NCBI GenBank assembly: GCA_030737835.1
Contig: CM060857.1
Location: 8,431,360-8,495,359, forward strand
Length of the DNA: 64,000 bases
Source: Acorus gramineus
Lineage: Eukaryota; Streptophyta; Magnoliopsida; Acorales; Acoraceae
Reading direction: 5' to 3'
The notes under the pieces were generated by a model that was given only the letters and a program-made list of their open reading frames with translations, was not told where the DNA came from and searched no databases. Positions within the stretch are counted from its first letter, which is position 1; every line of letters starts with the position of its first letter. This document shows positions 1 through 9,844 of the stretch, one piece after another. The translations under genes and the position numbers were made by a program.

Positions 1-66
1 TTTTCTACTCTGATTACTTGATATAGTGAATAGTTAATTATTAATCCCCTTTGTGGATGTAGGCAT

Positions 67-82
67 CACTACAAGAAAAATG
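67..82 (+). mobile_element. CACTA-type transposon terminus (isolated)
   Basis: The bases CACTACAAGAAAAATG match the usual 5' end of plant CACTA (En/Spm) transposons. I could not find a matching inverted end or a 3-bp duplication downstream, so this is at most a truncated end. It may be chance. Confidence 0.35.
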
Positions 83-545
83 GGATATGGAGGTGGTTTA
101 TATGGCTGTTCTATTTACTACCGCCCCTATAGTTTACATAAATTGTTCCATCTTTGTTGTTAAATCTCTAGAACAATGTTTCTTTTTTTTTTTAAAGCAG
201 TATTACTAAAAAGAAAACTCGGCCCAAAATTAATGGGTTTGTGCTACCACTTATTGAGCGATTTTAAAAACTTAGGCGCACAAAAGTTGGGGGCCTGGGG
301 GAGGGGGGGAGATGGCCGCTGATTGATTAATAAACATAGCAAATATGCATATTAATTGCTATAGTTTTTCAGTCATTACTGCAAATGACTCCTCAGATCC
401 AACAAAATCTGGAACACTCTTCTTGTACTCTGAAAATCCCTCCAACTCTGTAACTCCTCCCCCCAACTTGGCTCATTGTCATCTTCTCCATAAAGCTCCT
501 CCAAGAAGATCAAGTAATTTTTTTTCTCCACTCAAATCTGTAACC
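83..545. other. Intergenic DNA, no gene seen
   Basis: AT-rich non-coding sequence. Short open frames here have no recognisable similarity and no gene-like context. Nothing further is supported. Confidence 0.6.
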
Positions 546-1073
546 TTAGAGCATCTCCAAAAGACTCCCTACACAACATTTTTCTTTATATAGGGAGTTA
601 AAAACCTTAAAATCCACCTCCAAAAGCCTCCCCACACCCCTCCCTACCATATTTTTTCTCTACAAGGCTCCATATATGATCTCCTTTCAATGTAGGGAAA
701 ACTACAATGCAAAAAGACTTTTTTACCCCTTTCAACAAAACCCCTTTTTTTTCAACCAACTCTCTCTCCCCCATTATATTTTTCATTTTTATTTAAAAAA
801 TTTAATTAATTTTTATTCATTATTAATAATTTTATTTAAATGATCTTTATTCCAAGTCTTGATAAATTTTAGAATGTGCTTTGATTCATTTGAGATTTAA
901 ATATCTTGTAATTTATAGATATGAATTGAGGTAAATTGGTCATTTGGAATGAATATATGGTAAGAATGAAGAAGCTTTTGAAGTGATAAAAAAAAACTCC
1001 CTACATATCATAGGGAGCCTTTTTTTCCCCACAATATAAGGAAACATTAGGGAGGCTTTTGGAGATGCTCTTA
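546..1073. mobile_element. PIF/Harbinger (Tourist-like) MITE with TTA target duplication
   Basis: A 522-bp element (549-1070) begins GAGCATCTCCAAAAG and ends with the inverted form CTTTTGGAGATGCTC. It is flanked on both sides by TTA (546-548 and 1071-1073). Just inside the ends, a second motif, TCCCTA, is repeated in inverted form. GAGCATCTCC ends with a TTA duplication are typical of non-autonomous PIF/Harbinger elements. The interior is AT-rich and non-coding, so it would need a transposase supplied in trans. Confidence 0.88.
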
Positions 1074-2041
1074 ATGCATACAATCTCATTGATCTCCATT
1101 GTTTTTATTTTTGGTATCTATTATCATAATATGATGGGATAGTAGTAAAATACATAAAATAAATCCACATATTTTGCAAACCATATAAACTTGTTTTTCC
1201 TCTTGTGTGGTATTTCATTCTTTTGATTGTTATACAAGTATTGAGATCTAATCTTACATGTATCGCTGAATCAACAATTTAATTTATTCCACTTGTGTGA
1301 ATGTACTTTGTGGCTTTGGAACGTATTTAGCGGGTTCACTTTGTTTGAATGTAATTGTTCTCATATATTGGTTGCCACAAATGTTTATTGATTGTGGTTG
1401 TGTGATTGATAATGTTTTGTCGCATTGGTTAATTGAGAATGCATGGTTTGTATGATTGATTCATTGAAAATTGTATGTTTGCATGTAGTGGTATTGAAAT
1501 GAATGAAAGGGATGTTTATTGAACGTTTGTTGACTAGATGAGAAACAATAGACGATTCAGAATTTAATTGTAGTGTTGGTTGATTGTTAGTACATTATTT
1601 ATTGACGAATCATTCACATCACATTATATTTGTATAGTGTGGCTCTAAAGCAAAGCGTTCGACCAAATGTCTCACATTGAAAACGTGAATCTTAAAGACT
1701 GGCCATAGATGCATCATTAAGTTCAGCACCTCCATTCTGTTGAACAAAAGGCGGTGGAAGATAAAGTAAATAAACCCGAGTTCGAGGGAGAGGAGTTGGA
1801 AGCAGGGTGGACCTGAGATTGAATGTCATACAAGGGGTCTTAAGCAAACTCATAAAATGGGGTCCCAATTCATTTCCACTAATTTTTTTTTGTTAATGCT
1901 AAAATAAGAAAAGTATAATTGCTTCATCTGGTAGTTACAAAAAAATTTAGGGCACCTTAAATAAATACAATAAAAAATCAAATAAAGAAGAAACAAAGTA
2001 ATATAAATAACAAACAAACTAAAAATAATTAAAAACATATA
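1074..2041. other. Intergenic DNA, no gene seen
   Basis: AT-rich sequence between the MITE and element 1. No open frame looks coding, and no repeat structure is evident. Confidence 0.6.
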
Positions 2042-2046
2042 TATGT

Positions 2047-2859
2047 TGTAAGTGACCGAATTAGTCAATGTCAAATAGGCACAAAGGCTGGGCTACGAGC
2101 AGCCCCATGTTGATAAAAATGTGGGCCAAAGGAAGGAGAGCCCATGGGCCCGAAATCCCACCAACGGCTCGTATAATCCTACCTTTCGTCAAAGGTCGGA
2201 CAGATGATCAAGTCTGACCTTAAAAGGGCAACCATACGCCAATTCATCTCAGGATGGGAGTCAAACATTGCCCGACCCTAAGGTTAAGCCGACCAGAGGA
2301 CAATGCCCGAGTAAAAGGCAAGTCGGCCATAGGGCCCTCTCCTGCAGAAGAACGGTTAGTAAAGCGAATATTCCCTGACAATGGAAAATGACAGGTTGTC
2401 AGAAGAACGGTTATGGTATGATGATCCTTAGGAGACACATGTCCAAGGATCCTGAGGCTACGTGGAGATCCCATATCGTGATGTGATCACCCCGCAAGGC
2501 CGAGCTCGGCACGCTCTTATGGAGTATAAAAGGGGAGACTTCCCCTCCTTTCGGAGGTATGCAAAACACTGACTCTCTCTCCTACTAAGACGGAATGACT
2601 CTAAGTTCCTCTTCTTCCCAAAAGGGAGAGATTACTGACTTGAGCGCGGAGGGGCATTAGCCGGCGCCACACTGGTGTGAGTTTCAGGTACCCAAAGCCG
2701 CAGGGGAAGGAAGGAGGAGTCAGACGATCAAGGAGGCTGTAGGCGGTGATGAACTGACACAAGGGGAAGAACCAGCCCACGCCATCTCGGGTCTACATTC
2801 AAAGCCCGGATCAGCAAAGATCCGGCCCAAGAGGGGAGAACCGCATTCCATCCCCCACA
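2047..2859 (+). repeat. 5' LTR of element 1
   Basis: Starts TGTAAGTGACCG and ends CCCCCACA. The 3' LTR repeats it over the same 813 bp. It contains a TATA box near 2525 and the U5 motif CTGACTTGAGCG, which recurs in the other Tat-like LTRs of this window and so serves as an orientation marker. Confidence 0.96.
2525..2531 (+). promoter_or_regulatory. TATA box of element 1 LTR
   Basis: TATAAAA lies in GAGTATAAAAGGGGAGAC, about 480 bases into the LTR. The same box is present in the 3' LTR near 15525. It places the U3/R boundary at roughly 2555. Confidence 0.75.
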
Positions 2860-2860
2860 A

Positions 2861-2879
2861 ATTGGCGCCATCTGTGGGA
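2861..2879 (+). other. Primer binding site of element 1
   Basis: ATTGGCGCCATCTGTGGGA follows the LTR end directly. It is the TGGCGCC-type primer site common in Tat-like gypsy elements. I do not assign the tRNA. Confidence 0.8.
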
Positions 2880-2916
2880 TAGAGCAAAAAGCTGTCCTAA
2901 ACTTCGACCTCAGAAG

Positions 2917-4440
2917 ATGGTGTTGACAAGGACTCAATTGACGGTTCACAAGCAAGGTGAAGAAGAAGAGCGTGTGACGCCCAACAACCCACCCCCGCCG
3001 AAAAGCAAGGAGACAATAGACGGATCCACTTCACAAAACCCGACCCCGGAGGCAGGCCGCGACTTCGCTAAGGAGCTTGAAGTAATGAATCAACGGTACC
3101 ACCACTTGGAGAGCTTGATGGTGGAATTCTTGAAGCGGAAGGAGGTCACGCCACCACCACCTTCCTCTGAAGCGCGAAACCAGCAAAACCCGATGAGGGC
3201 GGGAGTCGAATCACGAGATCGCGATCGCCAAAGCCGGCAAGCAAACGGGAGGAGCTACGAATCGGTATACTCCTCCGGCAGAGGTCACAAGCAACAGGAT
3301 GATGAACCAGATCCCCTAGACTTTCCCGCCGTGAAGAATCGGGGCAGGCACGAAAAAAAGGAGCGCCGTGACTACTCCCCGCGTCGGGAACAGCGGGACA
3401 AGCATGCTGCTTCTCATCATCAGGCACGACGAGGACGGTTCCGAAGTCCTAGTGAATACTTGGCATCGGACGACGATTACGAGGAGGATTGTCCTGAACG
3501 GACAAAGCGAACATACAGAAGTGAAATGACGAACACCCGTGATCGAGAGTTCGTTTCCAGAGCGTTGAGGGGATTTGAGTCCCCTTTTGTGTAGCATATC
3601 CTGCAGAGCACCCCACCCAAGAAGTTTGTCCAACCCAAGTTTCAATTATACAATGGAACCACTGACCCATTCAATCATGTGCTGGGTTTCCGGCATGCAA
3701 TGGCCTTGTACGAGCAGTATGACGAGCTCATGTGCAGGATGTTTCCTTCAAGCCTGGAAGCAGCAGCACTCAGCTGGTTCCATCAGCTTCCCGACGGATC
3801 AATCCGGTATTTTGAAGAACTCATCACCTAGTTCGCCGAGCACTTCATATGCAGCAGAAAACAGAGGAAGGATCTCGGTGACCATATGAAGGTTCACATG
3901 CAACCTGGAGAATCGATTCGGTGCTATGTGGACCGCTTCCGTCTCCTCATGTTCGAGGTCGACCGATGCGATCCGAACGCGGCCATCATGGCATTCAGGA
4001 ACGATTTACCCCCAAAGCACGAACTGCAAAACTCTCTAGCGAAGAAGGTCCCAGAATCGCTAAGCGAATTGATGTGCCGCACAGAAAAATACGCGAAGGT
4101 CAAAGACGAGGCCGTCCCTTCCCGACGACAGGCAGTCGCGGCAGTCTCCAAGAACCCCCTGACAAAGGAAGACAAGGGACGGAGACCGCGAGCCGACATC
4201 AAGGGCAACCCGACGACCAACGAAGTCAGAGAGCACCCATACACCAAGTTCACCTTGCCTCTTGTTCAAATCTTGGAAAGGATAAAAAAACGCCCCATTC
4301 TTCCAATGGGCACCCCCAATGAAGAGCGATCCTGCCACTCGGGATAAGGGTCTCAAGTGTGACTATCACAGAGACTATGGGCACCAGACGGAAAGCTGTC
4401 GAACACTCAAAGGATTCATGGAGACATTGGTCTGAAAAGG
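2917..4440 (+). pseudogene. gag: gag of element 1 (broken)
   Basis: Encodes the capsid-type Gag of a Tat-like gypsy element. The start is ATG at 2917, beginning MVLTRTQLTVH; the equivalent start in element 2 reads MVMTRTRSTIQ. A basic, Arg/Ser-rich N-terminal half is followed by the retrotransposon Gag domain (about 3610-4090, motifs FEVDRCDPNA and SLSELMCR). An unusual zinc knuckle of C-x2-H-x4-H-x4-C type lies at 4358-4399. The frame is cut by TAG at 3592, where element 2 has CAG, by another TAG near 3829, by a frameshift around 4280-4320, and by TGA at 4432. Gag and protease were evidently one continuous frame, so a Gag-Pol polyprotein is inferred. Confidence 0.88.
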
Positions 4441-5200
4441 GAAGCTCAGGGAGTTTATAGACGCCGAGGAGGAAAAGAAACCCGAAAAGCCGTTGCCCCT
4501 TCACACGCGGCCGGGATTATAGACATGATCTATGGAGGACTGCCAGTCTTGAGAGACCCTAAGTCGATCCAACGGGCTGTGAAAAGGGGGCGGATCATAT
4601 GGAGGTCTTGCAGATCAACCAGGAAGCCCGACTCATCCTCAAAAGGCCAAAGGTGGAAGATCCCGAGCTCATATCCTTCTCCGGTGATGATTTATCCGAC
4701 GTATGCACATCTCATAGTGACGCTCTGGTCATCACCCTGCGAATTGCTAACTACGATGTTAAACGGATATTGGTCAACACGGGAAGCTCGGCTGACATCC
4801 TATTCATGCAGCCTTATCTCAAGATGGGCCTAAAGCCCTCTAACCTCGAGCCAATGCGGGACCCACTAATCGCATTCAATGGGAGCCAGGCGGTTCCGGC
4901 AAGATGAATAACTTTGCCTGTGCGGGCAGGTGAAGAGACTGTCCTGACTGAATTCACTGTCATGGACCTCCCTTCCCCCTACAATGCCATTATGGGCCGC
5001 ACCTGGCTGGGGGCAATGAAGGCCATACCGTCAACATACCATCAGAAGTTGCGCTTCCCGACTCCGCGTGGAATCATGGAGATACGAGGCGATCAATCCG
5101 TAGCAAGGAGGTGTTATGCCATCGCTACCTCTGGTAAGGCTAAGGCCGAAGAGCCGCCCGAAAGTGTAGATGACATACATCCTAAAAGATAGCAATTACT
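4441..5200 (+). pseudogene. Aspartic protease of element 1 (active-site Asp lost)
   Basis: Retroviral-type aspartic protease region that would cleave the Gag-Pol polyprotein. The catalytic motif is recognisable as NTGSSADILF at 4776-4805. The family residue is Asp, as in element 2 (DTGSSADILF), but here codon 4776-4778 is AAC (Asn), a G-to-A change that should abolish catalysis. The conserved NAIMGRTWLG motif follows at about 4982-5011. Frame breaks include a TGA at 4905 and a TAG at 5190. The linker to RT then follows. Confidence 0.85.
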
Positions 5201-6740
5201 GAAGGATCGGGTAAAAAGCCAATGAGGCTCGACCTGGTCCAACTCAGTGGGTAGTGGACGACCTGGAGAAGATCTTCCTCGACCCGCTTGAACCAGAAAA
5301 GTACTTCCTTATCGGCACCGCGCTAGACCAGATCGAAAGAGCAAATTTGATCAAATTGCTCCATGAACATGTGGACGTGTTCGCGTGGATGGCGTCAGAA
5401 ATGCCCGGCATCGATCCAAGTATAATTTCTCACCGACTATGCATCTCCCCTACGATGCGACCCGTCAAGCAACGGCAGAGGCGAGTAGCTCCAATTCACG
5501 TCGAAGCCATCAAAGAAGAGGTAGAGAAGCTCCTCACTGCTGGATTCACTAGGGAAGTCCGGTATCCCGATTGGTTAGCCAACACGGTGGTGGTACCCAA
5601 AAAGAACGACAAGTGGCGAGTGTGTGTCGACTTCATTGATCTGAACAGCTCATGTCCGAAGGACTGCTTTCCCCTACCAAAAATAGACCAGCTAGTAGAT
5701 GCCTCCTCGGGAAATGAATTGATGAGCTTCATGGACGCATATCCGGTATATCATCAAATTCCGATGTACGAACATGATGTGGAAAAAACAGCGTTCATTA
5801 CCCCGATGGACACCTACTGTTACAAGGTCATGCCCTTCAGCCTAAAAAACGCGGGGGCAACATATTAGAGGCTCATCACCAAGATGTTTGAGCGACAGAT
5901 TGGCAAGACTGTGGAAGTTTACATAGATGACATGTTGGTAAGAAGCGACAAACAGGGCGACCATCTCGAGCATCTCAGGGGAGCTTTTGAAATTCTCCAA
6001 AACTACCACATGAAACTTAATGCGGCTCAGTGCTCCTTCGGGGTAGAATCGAGAAAGTTTCTTGGGTTCTTAACCACGCATCGGGGTATAGAAGCCAACC
6101 CCGATCAGATCAAAGCGGTGCTCGAGATGAACCCACCAAGAAACAGGAAGGAAGTTTAGAGGCTGACTGGGAGGTTGGCGGCCCTAAATCGGTTTATCTC
6201 TAAGGCGACCGAGAGAAATCTCCCTTTTTTCAGGTTGCTTAGAAAAGCCAAAAAATTTGATTGGACCTCAAAGTGCCAGACGACATTTGAAGAACTCAAG
6301 AGGTATCTCGCATCACCTCCGCGGCTGGTGAAGCCGAACCTAGGCGAGCCGTTGTACCTTTATATGGCGGCCTCTGATCACGCAGTCAGCTCGGCCATCA
6401 TAAAAGAACACGAAGGAATACAGTGGCCAGTCTACTATATCAGCAAGTCCTTGTGCGGACCAGAGTCTAGATACCTGTACGTAGAAAAGGTTGTCTACGC
6501 CCTTCTTGTATCATCCCGAAAACTCAGACATTACTTCGTCGCCCACGCGATTAATGTGGTGACTGATTACCTGCTCAAGGTTATTCTTAAGAAGGCCAAC
6601 ATCACCGGACGAATGTTGAAATGGGCGATCGAGCTGTCTCCTTTTGACCTCCAGTACATTCGGAGGAGTGCAGTGAAAGGACAAGTAATCGTTGACATTG
6701 TAGCCAACCTGACCCCACAGCCTGACGAGGTGTTCATGAT
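5201..6740 (+). pseudogene. Reverse transcriptase and first RNase H of element 1 (broken)
   Basis: Copies the element RNA into DNA. RT signatures are visible in order: WRVCVDFIDLN (about 5614-5646), FMDAYPVYHQI, the template-binding YKVMPF, and the catalytic YIDD box in VEVYIDDMLV (about 5914-5943). The connection domain and classic gypsy RNase H follow, with LYLYMAASDHAV and PVYYISKSL (about 6353-6455). In-frame stops at 5866 (TAG) and 6157 (TAG) fall where element 2 reads a glutamine or near-cognate codon. They look like C-to-T decay rather than programmed stops. Confidence 0.92.
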
Positions 6741-7392
6741 CAACAACCAAAAGGCTGAGGCAGGGCCCACATGGACCCTGAACGTTGATGGAGCGTCTAA
6801 GAGAAAAGGCGCAGGAGCAGGACTGGTTTTAAGGAAGAGTGATGGACTTTTGTTTGAACATGCCCTGAAATTAGGTTTTTGAGCATCTAACAATGAAGTG
6901 GAGTACGAAGCCCTTGTCGTAGGGTTGGAGCTCGCAATTCACCTCGGTGCCCGGGTCATTGACATCTACAGTGACTCACAGCTGGTAGTGTTTCAGAGCA
7001 CCGGAGAATATGAAACAAGAGGCGAACAGATGATTGCATATCAGGAGAAGGTGCAGTTGTTGCTCTCCCGATTCAGATCTGCAAATATCCATCAGATAGA
7101 GAGAGAACTCAATGTTCAAGCGGATGCCTTAGCTAACCTAGCATCAGCCATCAGCAGAAAGCCGACCAGGAGCATTCAAATTGATTATTTAAAGATCCCG
7201 AGCATTAAAAGAGCTGATCAGATCTTAATGATTGCCTGCGTGGAAGACTCTCCCAACTGGATGACAGACATCAAATGGCACCTCTCGGAAGGATTCCTGC
7301 TAGAAAGTAAATTCGAGGCCAGAAAGCTCAAGCAGAGGGCGGCCAGATTTTGGATGTCATCTATGGGAATCCTCTATAAAAGGAGTTTTTAG
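6741..7392 (+). pseudogene. Second (archaeal-like) RNase H and linker of element 1
   Basis: A second RNase H domain follows the first: TWTLNVDGASKRKGAG (about 6769-6816), a conserved NNEVEYEAL segment, and YSDSQLVV (about 6967-6990). Together these supply the Asp-Glu-Asp set of an archaeal-type RNase H. Such a dual arrangement is known for Tat-clade gypsy elements. The frame is cut by TGA at 6880 and TAG at 7390, which corresponds to CAG in element 2. The tail (LANLASAIS) leads into integrase. Confidence 0.85.
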
Positions 7393-8497
7393 GGACCTTA
7401 TTTAAGATGCGTTGGACCCCATGAAGCGCAACGGGTGCTGAACACGCTCCACTCGGGTTTGTGTGGGGGGCACATCGGATCTCGGTCACTAGCCCTCCGG
7501 GCGTTATCAATCGGGTATTTCTGGCCGAGCTTAAAAAGAGATTCCGCAGACCTTGTTCGGAAATGCAAAAATTGCCAAAGATTCGGCACACTCATTCACC
7601 AACCAGCAGCAGACCTTGTTCCGCTCAAGAGCCCTTGGCCATTTGCCCAATGGGGACTGGATATTATCAGACCCATGCCCATGGCATCTCGGCAAAAACG
7701 TTTCCTTCTGATAGCCACCGATTACTTCACTAAATGGGTCGAAGCGGTGCCTCTGGTGAGAATCAGGGATACTGAGGTTAAGGCCTTCTTGTGGAAAGAG
7801 ATAGTGTGTCGCTTTGGAGTTCCGCACTCCATCATCTCAGATAATGGCAAGCAGTTTGAAAGTGCCCGGATAAAGGAGTTCTGCGAAGAGTTAAAGATAC
7901 AAGCACCATTTTTCCACTCCGCAATATCCCCAGAGCAATGGACAAGCTGAAATCACGAACCGAACTATCCTAGACGGTTTGAAGAAAAGGCTAGACAGTG
8001 GGAAAGGGAAATGGGTCGACAAACTTCCTTCGGTCCTTTGGTCCTACCGGACCACCTCACGAAGATCTATGGGAGAGACCTCCTTCTCATTAGCATTCGG
8101 AATTGAAGCCGTTCTGCCAGTTGAGACCTACCTACCCACCCACCGAACCCAAGACTTTGATCAAGTAGGAAATGACGGTCAGATGATGCAAGACTTAGAA
8201 CTTCGAGATGAAAGCATGGAGATCGCAGCAATAAGGACGGAGGATTATCAAAACCAAATATCTCGATATTATAATCGACGAGTTTCAAGTAGAAGTTTTC
8301 GAGCTGGCAATCTTGTCCTCAGAGAAGTCTTCCCAGAAACCAAGAACAAGAAGGATGGCAAACTCGGACTGAACTGGGAGGGCCCTTTCAAAGTCATAAA
8401 GACCAAACCAAACAGAGCCTATCATTTAGAAACTATGGATGGGACGGAGATTCCCCGACCCTGGAATGTAATCCATCTCAAGAAATATTATCATTAA
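7393..8497 (+). pseudogene. Integrase of element 1 (frameshifted)
   Basis: Inserts the cDNA into the host genome. The HHCC zinc-binding region lies at about 7447-7590 (HSGLCGGHIG ... CKNCQRFG). The catalytic core begins with WGLDIIRPMP and ATDYFTKWVE (about 7651-7740) and has the second Asp in SDNGKQF (about 7837). A frameshift near 7890-7950 destroys the segment that should hold the catalytic Glu, read in element 2 as STPFYPQSNGQ. The C-terminal domain continues from 7979 to the stop at 8497, ending in NVIHLKKYYH. Confidence 0.9.
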
Positions 8498-8557
8498 ATG
8501 AGAAGTGCTTTCCCTTTCTCAGTCCTCTATGAGAAATGAATAATGCAACAAGAAGAA

Positions 8558-9396
8558 GCCGCGCTCAACGGGCTGAAACTAGTCGGGTCGCTCTTTGCAC
8601 TCGACTCAGTTCAGCCCTAGCCGCGTACTAGCCAATACGGCACAACGAAGCCGCGCTCGACGGGCTGAAACTAGTCGGGGTCGCTCTTTGCACTCGACTC
8701 AGTTCAGCCCTAGCAGCCGCGCACTAGTCAATACGGCACAACAAAGCCGCGCTCAACGGGCTGAAACCAGTCAGGGTCGTTCTTTGCACTCGACTCAGTT
8801 TAGCCCTAGCAGCCGTGCACTAGCCAATATAGCACAACGAAGCCGCGCTCAACGGGCTGAAACCAGTCGGGGTCGCTCTTTGCACTCGATTCAGTTCAGC
8901 CCTAGCAGCCGTGCACTAGCCAATATGGCACAACGAAGCCACGCTCAATAGGCTGAAACTAGTCAGGGTCGCTCTTTGCACTCGACTCAGTTCAGCCCTA
9001 GCAGCCGCGCACTAGCCAATACGGCACAATGAAGCCGTGCTCAACGGGCTGATACTAGTCGGGGTCTCTCTTTGCACTCGACTCAGTTCAGCCCTAGCAA
9101 CCGCGCACTAGCCAATACGGCACAACGAAGCTGCGCTCAGCGGGCTGAAACTAGTCGGGGTCGCTCTTTGCACTCGACTCAGTTCAGCCCTAGTAGTCAC
9201 GCACTAGCCAATACGGCACAACGAAGCCGCGCTCAACGGGCTGAAACTAGTCGGGGTCGCTCTTTGCACTCGACTCAGTTCAGCCCTAGCAGCCGCGCAC
9301 TAGCCAATACGGCACAACGAAGTCACGCTTAGCGGACAGAAACTAGTCAGGGTCTCTCTTCGCACTCGACTCAGTTCAGCCCTGGCAGTCGCGCAT
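8558..9396 (+). repeat. 96-bp tandem repeat, about 9 copies, after integrase of element 1
   Basis: Units start at about 8558, 8650, 8746, 8842, 8938, 9034, 9130, 9226 and 9322. The first spacing is 92 bp and the rest are exactly 96 bp. Each has the core CTTTGCACTCGACTCAGTTC followed by GCAC(T)AGCCAATACGGCACAACGAAG. The period is a multiple of three, so long frames run through it, but nothing suggests a protein. Element 2 has about two copies of a homologous unit at 22022-22215. Confidence 0.93.
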
Positions 9397-9437
9397 TAAT
9401 CAAAACACAAAGGAGAGAAGAAAGAGGGTAAAAAAAA

Positions 9438-9439
<2 letters not shown>

Positions 9440-9498
<59 letters not shown>

Positions 9499-9508
9499 CA
9501 TGTATATA
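9440..9508. repeat. TA dinucleotide microsatellite
   Basis: Nearly pure (TA)n of about 50 bases, followed by TGTATATACATGTATATA. It is part of the element 1 spacer between the tandem repeat and the antisense ORFs. The stretch 9509-9844 holds nothing recognisable. Confidence 0.95.
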
Positions 9509-9844
9509 AAGATCCTCAGAACCCGATGTGAAAGCAAAGCTGCAGGCGCATCTAAGAATAAACCGGCCTCAAATAGTTCGTCCCCCCTATCATTAAACTG
9601 CATCGGCATCACAAAGCAAGCGTGCAAAAAGCATAGATAGCAACAAGATAAAAATCCAAATTGAAAGCACAAATCAGACTGAACTGTCTAAATACATTCA
9701 CCATACAATAAATTGGCATATACGCCATTTAACTATGGAGTCGTAAGCACAAAATGCAAAAATACATATACATATAACGAAAGTAGTCCATGAAGCATCA
9801 ATTTGGCTTTTCTCCCGTGGTGCTTCTTGAGGGAGCTCGTCGAA

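Noticed and set aside
345..593. 82-codon frame at the left end
   Set aside because: Overlaps the MITE end, with low-complexity Ser/Pro/Phe content and no gene context.
8595..9332. Ser/Arg-rich frames of 86-118 codons across the 96-bp repeat
   Set aside because: Product of a repeat whose period is a multiple of three. Copies contain stops, and the translation has no similarity to a protein.
8558..9396. CRISPR-like regular array
   Set aside because: Whole 96-bp units are repeated with no unique spacers, inside a plant retrotransposon.
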